Source of the DNA: Massilia sp. Root418 | GTDB lineage: Bacteria > Pseudomonadota > Gammaproteobacteria > Burkholderiales > Burkholderiaceae_D | Length of the DNA stretch: 64,000 bases | Reading direction: 5' to 3' | NCBI RefSeq assembly: GCF_001425265.1 | Contig: NZ_LMEC01000023.1 | Span: forward strand, 310,001 to 374,000 | Shown here: in pieces, positions 43,534 through 52,402 of the stretch | Layout of the letters: the number at the start of each line of letters is the position of its first letter | Position numbering within the stretch: the first letter of the stretch is position 1 | The notes under the pieces: generated by a model | The model's database searches: none | What the model was told of the DNA's origin: nothing | Seen by the model: only the letters and a program-made list of their open reading frames with translations | Made by a program: the position numbers and the translations under genes

Positions 43534-44931
43534 TTAGTTGCCCAACTGCCCGCGCACCCGCGCGATCGCCTTGCGCACCTGGTTCGGCGCGGTGCCGCCC
43601 ACGTGGTCGCGCGCGGCCACCGAGCCTTCCAGGGTGAGCACCTGGAAGATGTCCTGCTCGATCAGCGTGGAGAAGGCGCGCAGCTGGTCCAGCGACATTT
43701 CCGACAGGTCGATGCCGAGGTCCACGCAAGCACGGACCGCGTGCGCCACGGCTTCGTGCGCGTCGCGGAATGGCAGGCCTTTCTTCACCAGGTAGTCGGC
43801 CAGGTCGGTGGCGGTGGCGTAGCCCTGCAGGGCCGCCGCGCGCATCGCTTCCGGCTTGACGGTGATGCCGCCGGCCATGTCGGCGAAGATGCGCAGCGTG
43901 TCCATCAGCGTGTCCACGGTATCGAACAGCGGTTCCTTGTCTTCCTGGTTGTCCTTGTTGTAGGCCAGCGGCTGGCCTTTCATCAGGGTCAGCAAGCCCA
44001 TCAGGTGGCCGTACACGCGGCCGGTCTTGCCGCGCGCCAGTTCCGGCACGTCCGGGTTTTTCTTCTGCGGCATGATGGACGAGCCGGTGCAGAAACGGTC
44101 GGCGATGTCGATGAAGCCCACGCGTGGGCTCATCCAGATGATCAGCTCTTCGGACATGCGCGACACGTGCGTCATGATCAGCGAAGCGGCGGCCGTGAAT
44201 TCAATGGCGAAGTCGCGGTCCGACACGGCGTCCAGCGAATTGTGGCAGACGTCGTCGAAGCCCAGCGTCTTGGCCACTTGCAGGCGGTCGATCGGGAAAG
44301 TGGTGCCGGCCAGCGCGGCCGCGCCCAGCGGCAGGCGGTTTACGCGCTTGCGGCAGTCGGCCATGCGCTCGGCGTCGCGGCCGAACATTTCAACGTAGGC
44401 CAGCATGTGGTGGCCGAAAGTGATCGGCTGCGCCACCTGCATATGGGTGAAGCCGGGCAGGATGGTGTCGGCGTGCTGCTCGGCCAGGTCGGTCAGGGCG
44501 CCGCGCAGCTGGTTCAGCAGGCCGGTCACGTCGTCGATTGCCGTACGCACGTACAGGCGGATGTCGGTGGCCACCTGGTCGTTGCGCGAACGGCCCGTGT
44601 GCAGGCGCTTGCCGGCGTCGCCCACCAGCTCGGTCAGGCGCTTTTCGATGTTCAGGTGGACGTCTTCCAGGTCCAGCAGCCATTCAAACTTGCCCGCCTC
44701 GATTTCCTGGCTGATCTGCGCCATGCCGCGCTGGATATCGGCCAGGTCGGCCGCCGTGATGATCTTTTGCGCGGCCAGCATGCCGGCGTGCGCCAGCGAG
44801 CCTTCGATATCGGCTTTGGCCAGGCGGTTGTCAAAAAATACAGAGGCGGTATAGCGTTTGACGAGGTCGGAAACCGGTTCGGAGAAGCGAGCGGACCAGG
44901 CTTCGCCCTTCTTGGAGAATTGATCAGTCAT
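43534..44931 (-). CDS. argH: Argininosuccinate lyase
   Basis: 465 residues starting MTDQFSKKGEAWSARFSEPVSDLVKRYTASVFFD; the ATG at 44931 was chosen over a longer frame because it matches the family start. The fumarase/aspartase superfamily signature GSSIMPQKKNPD is present, with LHTGRSRNDQVATDIRLY and PGFTHMQVAQPITFGHH as the other active-site regions. It splits argininosuccinate to arginine and fumarate, the last step of arginine biosynthesis. The gene appears monocistronic; repeat palindromes follow its stop. Confidence 0.97.
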   Translation of the reverse strand: MTDQFSKKGEAWSARFSEPVSDLVKRYTASVFFDNRLAKADIEGSLAHAGMLAAQKIITAADLADIQRGMAQISQEIEAGKFEWLLDLEDVHLNIEKRLTELVGDAGKRLHTGRSRNDQVATDIRLYVRTAIDDVTGLLNQLRGALTDLAEQHADTILPGFTHMQVAQPITFGHHMLAYVEMFGRDAERMADCRKRVNRLPLGAAALAGTTFPIDRLQVAKTLGFDDVCHNSLDAVSDRDFAIEFTAAASLIMTHVSRMSEELIIWMSPRVGFIDIADRFCTGSSIMPQKKNPDVPELARGKTGRVYGHLMGLLTLMKGQPLAYNKDNQEDKEPLFDTVDTLMDTLRIFADMAGGITVKPEAMRAAALQGYATATDLADYLVKKGLPFRDAHEAVAHAVRACVDLGIDLSEMSLDQLRAFSTLIEQDIFQVLTLEGSVAARDHVGGTAPNQVRKAIARVRGQLGN

Positions 44932-45074
44932 GATTTTTATAAGAGGGTGGGCGTGCGGATTAGCGACGATTATAAACAAGGTTGGGCATTCCCACCGATT
45001 CCGGGCCGCCACGGGCGTGACAGGCGGGCGGAAATCGCCGATGATGGCACTATGAAAAACGCGGAGGACAGATC

Positions 45075-45704
45075 ATGAAACAGGCAGCCAAAGCCAGCTT
45101 GTTGTGCGTGTTGATGGCCGGCGCGCTGTCCTGCGCTGCCGCCACGGCTGGCGAGGCTGCTGCCGCTACTGCTACTACTGCTGCTGCCCCGGCTGGCGCA
45201 CCCGCCGCACCGCTTGCCGCCGCACAGGGCAGCGGCAGCGCGCCGGCGGCTGCGCCCGAACTGAAGACGCTGGACGGCATCCTGTCCGCGCTGTACGGCA
45301 CCATCTCCGGCGCCGCCGGCGCGCCGCGCGACTGGGAGCGCCTGCGCAGCCTGTTCACCCATGAGGGGCACATGGTGGTGCACGGCCCGAACAAGAACGG
45401 TGACATGACCACCCGCGTGCTGTCCATCTCCGATTACATCTCGCGCGTGACGCCGGTGTTCGCCAAGGAAGGCTTCTACGAAACCGAACTTGCGCGCAGC
45501 ACTGAGACCTTCGGCCAGATCGCCCACGTTTTCAGCACGTATGAATCGCGCCACGCGCCGGATGAGGCCAAGCCTTTCCAGCGCGGCGTGAACAGCATCC
45601 AGCTGGTGAACGACGGCCAGCGCTGGTGGATACAGTCGCTGCTGTGGCAGGCCGAGACGGAGCAGAACCCGCTACCGGCGCGCTACCTGAAAGGCAAACA
45701 TTGA
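45075..45704 (+). CDS. Exported SnoaL/NTF2-like protein of unknown function
   Basis: 209 residues. A Sec signal peptide (MKQAAKASLLCVLMAGALSCAA) is followed by a low-complexity Ala/Pro/Thr stretch (about residues 23-62). The folded part DGILSALYGTISGAAGAPRDWERLRSLFTHEGHMVV...NSIQLVNDGQRWWIQSLLWQAE has the NTF2/SnoaL-like cone-fold pattern. No catalytic residues can be assigned. The stop TGA overlaps the TTG start of the GNAT gene (TTGA), so the two are probably translated together. Confidence 0.7.
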   Translation: MKQAAKASLLCVLMAGALSCAAATAGEAAAATATTAAAPAGAPAAPLAAAQGSGSAPAAAPELKTLDGILSALYGTISGAAGAPRDWERLRSLFTHEGHMVVHGPNKNGDMTTRVLSISDYISRVTPVFAKEGFYETELARSTETFGQIAHVFSTYESRHAPDEAKPFQRGVNSIQLVNDGQRWWIQSLLWQAETEQNPLPARYLKGKH

Positions 45705-46159
45705 ATATCTCCACGGACAAGGCGGCGCTTGACATCGCGCTGATCCACCGCTTCCTGAGCGAACGCTCCACCTGGGCGGTGGACATGCCGCTGGCGCTGC
45801 TGGAGAAGGCTATCGCCAACTCGCTGTGCTTCGGCGGCTACCAGGACGGGCAGCAGATCGCTTTTGCCCGCGTGATCACGGACGGCGCCACGTTCGCCAA
45901 TCTGGTGGACGTGTTCGTGCTGCCCGAGCACCGCGGCCTGGGGCACAGCAAGCGCCTGATGGCGGCCGTCATGGCGCATCCGGAGTTGCAGGGGCTGCGG
46001 CGCTTCACCCTGGCCACCGGTGATGCGCACGGGCTGTACGCCCAATTCGGCTTTGCGCCGCCCCAGCGCCCGCAGACGCTGATGGAGCGCTACTTCCCGG
46101 ATGTTTATCAGCAGCTTGAGCCGGTGGCGGCGCCGGCGGGTTACGGCGCCAGCGCCTAA
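45701..46159 (+). CDS. GNAT-family N-acetyltransferase
   Basis: 152 residues from a TTG start that overlaps the preceding stop by 4 bases; an ATG at 45785 would delete the first strand and helix. The acetyl-CoA-binding motif A is VDVFVLPEHRGLGHSKRLMAAVM, with the pyrophosphate loop EHRGLGHS, and TGDAHGLYAQFGFAPPQRP is motif B. The substrate is unknown. The C-terminus (AGYGASA) and the stop codon are encoded by the left arm of a GGCGGGTTA palindrome, so the repeat seems to have changed the protein end. Confidence 0.85.
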   Translation: MNISTDKAALDIALIHRFLSERSTWAVDMPLALLEKAIANSLCFGGYQDGQQIAFARVITDGATFANLVDVFVLPEHRGLGHSKRLMAAVMAHPELQGLRRFTLATGDAHGLYAQFGFAPPQRPQTLMERYFPDVYQQLEPVAAPAGYGASA

Positions 46160-46366
46160 CCCGCCCTACGGCAGCCCCCCCGGGCGGCGGCCATCACGCG
46201 CCGTTTCCCCAGCGTGCGTTCATACGGCAGGCCCCCTGGCGCCAGCCATTACGCGCCGTTTCCCAAGCGTCCATTCATACGGCAGGCCCCTTGCGCCGGG
46301 CCGTCATGCGCCGCTTGCTGGCGAGCATCCGTAGGGCGGGTTAGGCGCTTGCGCCGTAACCCGCCG
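46135..46366. repeat. REPIN-like pair with long spacer
   Basis: Unit A 46135-46170 lies partly inside the GNAT coding end. Reversed unit B 46330-46366 ends exactly at the stop codon of the carrier gene at 46367. The 160-base spacer between them contains 55-bp tandem repeats, unlike the short spacers of the other pairs. Confidence 0.88.
46167..46340. repeat. 55-bp tandem repeats inside the REPIN spacer
   Basis: Units start at 46191, 46246 and 46301, an exact 55-base period, each with CC(A/G)T(C/T)A(C/T)GCGCCG near its start. The first two share TTCATACGGCAGGCCCC; a partial unit precedes them (46167-46190) and the third decays into unit B. No open frame of interest runs through them. Confidence 0.8.
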
Positions 46367-47752
46367 TCACTGCCAATGCATCAGGCAGGGCGGAATCAGC
46401 AGCAGCAGCGCCATCACCGCGTAGATCAGCTGCAGCGGGACCATCCACTTGGCCCAGGTGATCCAGGGTATGCGGGCCAGGGCCAGCACGCCGACCGTGA
46501 TGCCGGAAGTGGGAATCATCGGCGTGGTCAGCTCGCCGAACTGGAAGGCCAGCACGGCGGTCTGGCGCGTCACGCCCACCAGGTCCGCCAGCGGCGCCAT
46601 GATGGGCATGGTCAGCGAGGCCTGGCCGGTGCCGGAGTGGATGAAGAAATTGATCACGGTCTGGATGCCGAACATCTTCTGCGCGGCGAACACGGGGCTG
46701 GACGACTGCACCAGCGGCAGCAGGCCATGCAGCATGGTGTCGATGATGTTGGCGTCGCGCGCCAGGATCATGGTGCCGCGCGCCAGGGCGATGATCAGCG
46801 CCGTGCCGACCAGGTCTTTCGCGCCCTGGATGAAGGCGCCCACCAGTTCGTCTGCGTCCAGCCCGCCGATCAGGCCGATGACGATCCCCATGGTCATGAA
46901 CAGCGCCGCGATCTGCTCGATGTACCAGTCGAACTTCACCACGCCGATCACCATGCCCAGCAGCGAGGCGGCGAATATCCACAGCACCACCTTGTGCTTG
47001 AGCGTCATGCCGGCGAAGCTGCTCAGGTCCAGATGGCTTTCCTTGCGTTTGGCCTGGTCCAGCACGTAGGTCGGGCTCAGTTCGGGGTTGCGCTTGATGC
47101 GCGCCGCGTACCACATCATGAAGGCGGCGGTGATGGCGGTGGCCACCACCCAGCAGATCAGCCGGTAGCTCATGCCCGAGAACACCGGGATGCCGGCGAT
47201 GCCTTGCGCGATGCCGACGTTGAACGGGTTCAGGAAGGCCGCCCCGAAGCCCACCTGCGAGCCGAGGAAGGGAATGGACACGCCGGTGATGGTGTCGTAG
47301 CCCAGCGCGAGCGCCAGCGGCACGAAGATGAGGATGAAGGGGATCGCTTCCTCGTTCATGCCGAAGGTGGCCCCGCCCAGCGAGAACAGGGTGATGAACA
47401 CCGGGATCAGCGCGGCCCGCACGAAGGGCGAGTGGGTGTACGCCTTGGCGATGGACTTGATCATGGCGTCGATGGCCTCGGTCTTGTGCAGCACCTGGAA
47501 GGTGCCGCCCACGATAAGGATGAAGCCGATGATCAGGCCTGCTTCGGCAAAGCCCTTGATGGGCGCCATCATCAGCGCCGTGAAGCCTTGCGGCTTGCTG
47601 TCGATGTAGTGGAAAGTGGCAGGGTTGATCAGCTGCTTGCCGTTGACCAGGTGGGTGTCGTATTTGCCGCCCGGGATCAGCCAGGTGGCCAGCGCGATCA
47701 GCGCCAGGATGGCGAAGACGAGGACATAGGTATTCGGGATGCGGAGTTTCAT
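46367..47752 (-). CDS. YfcC-family inner-membrane carrier
   Basis: 461 residues with about twelve hydrophobic segments. The start IPNTYVLVFAILALIALATWLIPGG, the FSLGGATFGMNEEAIPF segment and INFFIHSGTGQASLTMPIMAPLADLVGVTRQTAVLAFQFGELTTPMIPTSG are the markers of the YfcC/C4-dicarboxylate-anaerobic-carrier group. Relatives include putative arginine/ornithine or basic amino-acid/peptide carriers. The substrate is not certain. It ends 15 bases after the stop of the AstE-like hydrolase gene on the same strand and is probably co-transcribed. The pair faces an exported cyanophycinase, suggesting uptake of arginine-containing products (inference). Confidence 0.85.
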   Translation of the reverse strand: MKLRIPNTYVLVFAILALIALATWLIPGGKYDTHLVNGKQLINPATFHYIDSKPQGFTALMMAPIKGFAEAGLIIGFILIVGGTFQVLHKTEAIDAMIKSIAKAYTHSPFVRAALIPVFITLFSLGGATFGMNEEAIPFILIFVPLALALGYDTITGVSIPFLGSQVGFGAAFLNPFNVGIAQGIAGIPVFSGMSYRLICWVVATAITAAFMMWYAARIKRNPELSPTYVLDQAKRKESHLDLSSFAGMTLKHKVVLWIFAASLLGMVIGVVKFDWYIEQIAALFMTMGIVIGLIGGLDADELVGAFIQGAKDLVGTALIIALARGTMILARDANIIDTMLHGLLPLVQSSSPVFAAQKMFGIQTVINFFIHSGTGQASLTMPIMAPLADLVGVTRQTAVLAFQFGELTTPMIPTSGITVGVLALARIPWITWAKWMVPLQLIYAVMALLLLIPPCLMHWQ

Positions 47753-47767
47753 GGCGTCCTTGTTGTT

Positions 47768-48886
47768 CTATTGGCTGAGCAGGTCGCCGGAGCGGAAGGC
47801 CGCGGCCCCCGCCACCTTGCCGATGTTCCAGCCGCGCAGCACGTGGCGGTGGGCGGTGCGCGCAAACAGCACGCCGTCCACGCTGCAGCTGACGGTGCTG
47901 GTCTGGCCGCTGGCCGGGTCGATCACGTCGGCCACGGCATCGCCGGCCTTGAGCCGCTCGCCCATCTCGCGCTTGTAGACCAGCACCCCCGCATGCGGCG
48001 CCAGAAGCGGTTCCACGCCCTCCAGCGGGGTGGCTTCGCACAGCGGCGCGGGCAGCTCGCCCACTTCGGCATCGAGCACGCCGGCCTGCGCCAGGAAGCG
48101 CACCAGCGCGTCCGCGTCCTGCTGCGCCAGTTCGTAGCTCACGTCCATCTCGCCGCGCAGTTCCACGGTGGTGGACAGGCAGGCCGGCGGTATCGGATAG
48201 GCGTCGCCGAAGTGCTCCTGCAGGTCCCACCACAGGCGGCTGCACGCTTCGTCGAAGGGCTCGCCGCCCGCCGCCAGGGCCAGCAGCACCGCGTGGGCGC
48301 CCATCAGGCGCGCCAGCGGCGCGATGGCGTCCGCCAGCGGCGTGCCGGCGTAGATGTGCAGCACGGCTTCGTTATCGCAATGCAGGTCCAGCACGATGTC
48401 CGCATCGATGGCCATTTCCAGCAGCAGCTTCTTGTGCGCCTCGCCGTCGGACCTGGGCTGCCATGCGGCCACCGAAGCCAGCGCGTGTTCGCGGATGGTG
48501 CGCACATTGGCGTCCGCGTCCGGCCCCAGTTTGCCGTCCAGCGCGGTTTTCAGGTCGTCCGCCACGTGCTTGTAGGCGCGGTTGAAATTGACGCCGGTGG
48601 TCAGGTCGAAGCGGCCGAACGGTGCGCCGTGGATGGCTTGCGCCAGGCCGATGGGGTTGGCCGCCGGCACCAGGATGATTTCGCCCCGCACCTTGCCCGC
48701 CGTCTCCAGCGCGTCCAGCTGCTTGCGCAGGAATTGCGCCACCAGCATGCCGGGCACTTCGTCCGCGTGCAGCGCGGCCTGGATGTAGACCTTCTTGCCG
48801 GCGCCGGTGGCGCCATAGTGGTAGCTGGTCAGTTCAAACTGCGCGCTGCTCTGGGGCGCCGAGATGGGGTATTTTACGGTTCGCAT
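47768..48886 (-). CDS. Succinylglutamate desuccinylase/aspartoacylase-family hydrolase
   Basis: 372 residues from ATG 48886 (MRTVKYPISAP). The zinc-site residues are His and Glu in ALHADEVPG and a second His in VLDLHCDNEAVLH. ILVPAANPIGLAQ and GVNFNRAY follow the AstE/AspA pattern. The C-terminal ~80 residues (APHAGVLVYKREMGERLKAGDAVADVIDP) form a small beta barrel found in this clade. Such enzymes hydrolyse N-acyl amino acids or small amides. Next to the YfcC carrier and opposite cyanophycinase, a role in splitting an imported Asp- or Arg-containing compound is plausible but unproved. Confidence 0.85.
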   Translation of the reverse strand: MRTVKYPISAPQSSAQFELTSYHYGATGAGKKVYIQAALHADEVPGMLVAQFLRKQLDALETAGKVRGEIILVPAANPIGLAQAIHGAPFGRFDLTTGVNFNRAYKHVADDLKTALDGKLGPDADANVRTIREHALASVAAWQPRSDGEAHKKLLLEMAIDADIVLDLHCDNEAVLHIYAGTPLADAIAPLARLMGAHAVLLALAAGGEPFDEACSRLWWDLQEHFGDAYPIPPACLSTTVELRGEMDVSYELAQQDADALVRFLAQAGVLDAEVGELPAPLCEATPLEGVEPLLAPHAGVLVYKREMGERLKAGDAVADVIDPASGQTSTVSCSVDGVLFARTAHRHVLRGWNIGKVAGAAAFRSGDLLSQ

Positions 48887-49001
48887 GGGTAAGGCCCGTT
48901 GGTGAGGTATCGGGGGATTATGCGCATTTGATGTATATTTGCAAGCAGGAGGCACCGTTCCGGGCGCTTCCCCCGCAATTTCTCTGTAAAACGGACAGCA
49001 T

Positions 49002-50249
49002 ATGGGTGTACTCAAGACTTTGATTCATAGCATAGGCCGCTTTTCCCTGCTCTGGTACGCCATCATCGGCGCCCATACGCACGCCCACGCGGCCGAACCG
49101 CCGCAGCCCAAGGGCTCGCTGGTCATCATCGGCGGCGGCCTGCGCGGCGACAATGCCGACATCTGGCAGCGCATCGTGCAGCTGGCGGGCGGCAAGGGCG
49201 CCCGCATCGCCGTGTTCCCCTCGGCCGCCGGCACGCCGGAACGCTCCGGCCAGGCCATCATCGGTTACCTGAAGCGCTATGGCGCCGATCCCTTCCTGGT
49301 GCCCATCGCCGTCAAGCTGGCCAATAGCGATTACCGCAAGGCGGCCGACGACATGACGCTGGCCGACCGCGTGCGGCGCGCCGACGGCGTGTATTTCGCC
49401 GGCGGCGACCAGGGCCGCATCACCCAGGCGCTGGTGCGCGCGGACGGCACCCGCACCGCGGCGCTGGACGCCATCTGGGACATCTACCGGCGCGGCGGCG
49501 TCATCGCCGGCACCAGCGCCGGCGCGGCCATCATGAGCAGCACCATGTTCTACGACGCGCGCCGCGTGCTGGCCACCCTGCAGGAGGGCGTGGCCGACGG
49601 CAAGGACATCGCCCCCGGCCTGGGCTTCATCGGCGACGACATCTTCGTCGACCAGCATCTGCTGATCCGCGGCCGCTTCGCACGCATGATCCCGGCCATG
49701 CTGAAGAAGGGCTACCAGCTCGGCCTGGGCATCGACGAGAACAGCGCCATGGTGGTCAACGCCAAGCGCGAGGTGGAGATCATCGGCTACCGGGGCGCCA
49801 TGCTGCTGGACCTGTCGCGCGCCACCATGGATTCCGAATCGAGCGCGTTCAACGTCAGCAATATCCTGATCAGCTACCTGGACCGGGGCGACAAGTTCAA
49901 CATCGCCACCCAGACCTTCACGCCGGCGCCCGACAAGGCCGACGGACGGCTGGACAACACGCGGCCGGTGCGGCGCGGCGCGGTGTACAGCAACGACATC
50001 CTGGGCAACAGCGCCGTGGTGGACCTGATGGAAAAGCTGATCGACAGCGACCAGCAGGACGCCATCGGCATCGCCAGCGGCGACCCGCGCGGCACGGCGC
50101 CGGAAATCGGCTTCGAGTTCCGCTTCTCCAAGACGCCCGAGAGCACGGGCTACCTGTCCTCGGTGGTGGACGCGTATTCGATCCTGAACCTGCGCCTGGA
50201 CATCCGTCCCATAGAAGTGCAACGTCCGCTGTACAAATACAAGAACTAA
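49002..50249 (+). CDS. Exported cyanophycinase (peptidase S51)
   Basis: 415 residues, longer than cytosolic CphB, with an N-terminal signal peptide (about LLWYAIIGAHTHAHA). The S51 fold has SLVIIGGGLRGDNADIW, IAVFPSAAG, GVYFAGGDQGRI and the nucleophile Ser172 in IAGTSAGAAIM, then LGFIGDDIFVDQHLLIRGRF and LGLGIDENSAMVV. Exported members (CphE) degrade external cyanophycin to beta-Asp-Arg dipeptides. The extra ~120 residues at the C-terminus form an additional domain. It faces the YfcC/AstE-like operon across 115 bases, so the promoters are divergent and may be shared. Confidence 0.9.
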   Translation: MGVLKTLIHSIGRFSLLWYAIIGAHTHAHAAEPPQPKGSLVIIGGGLRGDNADIWQRIVQLAGGKGARIAVFPSAAGTPERSGQAIIGYLKRYGADPFLVPIAVKLANSDYRKAADDMTLADRVRRADGVYFAGGDQGRITQALVRADGTRTAALDAIWDIYRRGGVIAGTSAGAAIMSSTMFYDARRVLATLQEGVADGKDIAPGLGFIGDDIFVDQHLLIRGRFARMIPAMLKKGYQLGLGIDENSAMVVNAKREVEIIGYRGAMLLDLSRATMDSESSAFNVSNILISYLDRGDKFNIATQTFTPAPDKADGRLDNTRPVRRGAVYSNDILGNSAVVDLMEKLIDSDQQDAIGIASGDPRGTAPEIGFEFRFSKTPESTGYLSSVVDAYSILNLRLDIRPIEVQRPLYKYKN

Positions 50250-50319
50250 TCGCAGGCATGGTGCGTCGGCGGGGCCTGCCTTAGAATACCGGCACACAAC
50301 CCGGTACAAGGACTCCGCC

Positions 50320-51750
50320 ATGACTTTCACCACCAAGGCCCGCGCTGCATTGCTCGGCGCGGCGCTTGCCCTGTCTTCTCCTTCCTTTGCAGCGGCGCCC
50401 CCGGCCACCGTCCGCCTCGACTATCTCCACACCGGCAACGCCCTGAACGAGCAGTACGCGATGGACCGCGTGGTGATCGAGCCGCTGCCATGGGCCGGCA
50501 AGCTCTCGCGCAATCTGGACGACACCGACCGCGGCGTGAACCGGGTGGAAGTGGTGGACGCCAGGACCGGCGAGCTGCTGTACTCGCGCGGCTTCTCCAC
50601 CATCTTCGGCGAATGGCGCAGCACCGAGGAGGCGCAGAAGATGAGCCGGGGCTTCCAGGAGTCGGTGCGCTTTCCCAAGCCGGACCGCCCCGTGAAGGTG
50701 CGCATCCTCAAGCGCGACGAGCGCAACGCCTTCTCCGTGGTGTGGAGCGTGGAAGTGGACACCGACGCGCAGGACGTGGTGCGCAAGCAGGAGCCGGCAC
50801 CCGCCAGGCCGATCCCGATCCGCGTCAGCGGCCCCTCGCCGGACAAGGTGGACCTGCTGATCCTGGGCGACGGCTACACCAAAGCCGACATGCCCAAGTT
50901 CGAAGCCACCGCGCGCCGGCTGGCGGACTACTTGTTCAGCGTGTCCCCGTTCAAGGAGCGCGCCAGGGACTTCAACGTGTGGGGCCTGGCCGTGCCGACC
51001 CAGGAATCCGGCGTGTCGCGCCCGTCCACCGGCGTGCATCATGCCAGCGCGCTGGGCACCCGCTACGACATCTTCGGCAGCGAGCGCTACGTGCTGGCGC
51101 TGGACAACCGCGCGCTGCGCGACATCGCCCAGCATGCGCCCTACGAGTTCATTGAAATCCTCGTCAACAACGACACCTACGGCGGCGGCGGCATTTACGG
51201 CCAGTTCAGCACGGCGGCTGCCAACAGCGACTGGGCGAACTATCTGTTCGTGCACGAATTCGGCCACCACTTCGCCGGCCTGGCGGACGAGTATTACACC
51301 TCGCCGGTTGCCTACCAGTCCAGCGGCGAGCGCGTGGAACCGTGGGAGCCCAACGCCACCGCGCTGCGCGACCCGGCCAGGCTGAAATGGAAGCACCTGG
51401 TGAACCCCGCCACGCCGCTGCCCACGCCGTGGCCGAAGGCCGAATACGAGGCGCACTCGCGCGAATACCAGAAGACGCGCGCGGCGCTGCGCAAGGCCAA
51501 CCGTCCGGAGTCCGAAATGAGCGCGCTGTTCAAGGAAGACCTGGCCTGGACCAACAAGCTGTTTTCAGCTGCGCCGCACAAGCATGAAGTGGGCGCCTTC
51601 GAAGGCGCGAACTACGAAGCCTCCGGCTACTACCGCCCGGCGCAGCAATGCCTGATGTTCGACCGCAGCGAGAAGTTCTGCGCCGTGTGCAGCGAGGCGG
51701 TGAGCGAAACCATCGACCTGTATTCGCGGGACCCGGCGAAATCCCGTTAA
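50320..51750 (+). CDS. Exported M64-family (IgA-peptidase-like) metallopeptidase
   Basis: 476 residues. The signal peptide ends SPSFAAA. An N-terminal M64 domain (about 25-160, with YLHTGNALNEQYAMDRVVIEP) precedes the catalytic domain. The zinc motif His312-Glu-Phe-Gly-His316 is followed by HFAGLADEYY, giving the extended HExxHxxGxxDE pattern of peptidase M64. LLILGDGYTKADMPKF and YGGGGIYGQFSTAAA are further family blocks. The protein is probably extracellular or periplasmic. The family includes the Clostridium ramosum IgA protease, but most members have unknown substrates. It begins 70 bases after the cyanophycinase stop on the same strand. Confidence 0.9.
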   Translation: MTFTTKARAALLGAALALSSPSFAAAPPATVRLDYLHTGNALNEQYAMDRVVIEPLPWAGKLSRNLDDTDRGVNRVEVVDARTGELLYSRGFSTIFGEWRSTEEAQKMSRGFQESVRFPKPDRPVKVRILKRDERNAFSVVWSVEVDTDAQDVVRKQEPAPARPIPIRVSGPSPDKVDLLILGDGYTKADMPKFEATARRLADYLFSVSPFKERARDFNVWGLAVPTQESGVSRPSTGVHHASALGTRYDIFGSERYVLALDNRALRDIAQHAPYEFIEILVNNDTYGGGGIYGQFSTAAANSDWANYLFVHEFGHHFAGLADEYYTSPVAYQSSGERVEPWEPNATALRDPARLKWKHLVNPATPLPTPWPKAEYEAHSREYQKTRAALRKANRPESEMSALFKEDLAWTNKLFSAAPHKHEVGAFEGANYEASGYYRPAQQCLMFDRSEKFCAVCSEAVSETIDLYSRDPAKSR

Positions 51751-51875
51751 CGTTTGGTAACGATTGATACGAATACTGAGTGCGCCAGCGTACAGAGGGG
51801 AATTGCTGCTGAGCTTATTCTGGACCCGTGACAAGAAACAAGCACATCCCAGAAAACTACTGAAAGGTCCATACC

Positions 51876-52352
51876 ATGAATAAGCTGATTGCTACCCTGA
51901 TCGCAGGTCTGTTCGCTAGCGCCGCCATGGCACAAACCCCGGCGCCCGCCGCCGACGTTGCCAAGGCCCAGGCCAAGGCTGAAAAATCGGTAGCCAAAGC
52001 CGAAGCCAAGGAAATGAAAAAGGACGCCGCTGCCGATGAAGACGTAGCGAAAGCCCAGGCCAAGGCCGACGAAAAAGTCGCCAAAGCCCACGCCAAGGCG
52101 GAAAAGACCCACATGAAAGGCGAAGAAAAAATCGCCAAGGCCGACCCGGAAGACAAGGTGAAGGCCGAAGCCAAGGCCGACAAGAAGCTGGCCGACGCCA
52201 ACATGAAAGTGGATAAAACCACCGCCAAGGCGGACGCCAAGGTAGCCAAGGAAAAGGCTGAAGCGACGGAAGAAAAAGCCATCGCCGCCGCCAAGACCAA
52301 CGAGGTGAAAGCGAAAGCGGCCGCCGACGTGAAGGCTGCCACCGTCAAGTAA
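51876..52352 (+). CDS. Exported Lys/Ala/Glu-rich repetitive protein
   Basis: 158 residues. A clean Sec signal peptide (MNKLIATLIAGLFASAAMAQ) is followed by ~138 residues made almost only of Ala, Lys, Glu, Asp and Val, in repeats like VAKAQAKAEKSVAKAEAKE and VAKAHAKAEKTHMKGEEK. No Cys, Trp, Tyr or Phe occurs in the mature part. The charge pattern (i to i+4 Lys/Glu) predicts a long, highly soluble single helix or coiled coil. It superficially looks like histone H1-type tails, but the signal peptide argues for the periplasm. Function unknown. An AAAGGTC ribosome site precedes the ATG; a degenerate palindrome and a terminator follow. Confidence 0.75.
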   Translation: MNKLIATLIAGLFASAAMAQTPAPAADVAKAQAKAEKSVAKAEAKEMKKDAAADEDVAKAQAKADEKVAKAHAKAEKTHMKGEEKIAKADPEDKVKAEAKADKKLADANMKVDKTTAKADAKVAKEKAEATEEKAIAAAKTNEVKAKAAADVKAATVK

Positions 52353-52363
52353 GTGCCGCGCGC

Positions 52364-52395
52364 GGCGGGTTGCGGCTGAGCCCGACCCGCCCTAC
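52364..52395. repeat. Single degenerate GGCGGGTTA-family palindrome
   Basis: GGCGGGTTGCGGCTGAGC followed by CCGACCCGCCCTAC is a unit A with two changes in the stem (TTG/CGA in place of TTA/TAA). It has no B partner. It directly precedes a terminator hairpin, downstream of the Lys/Ala-rich gene. Confidence 0.8.
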
Positions 52396-52402
52396 AGCCA
52401 GG

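Noticed and set aside
46214..48892. 892-codon plus-strand frame opposite the YfcC carrier and the AstE-like gene
   Set aside because: Begins in tandem repeats and has shadow composition; both opposite genes are strongly supported.
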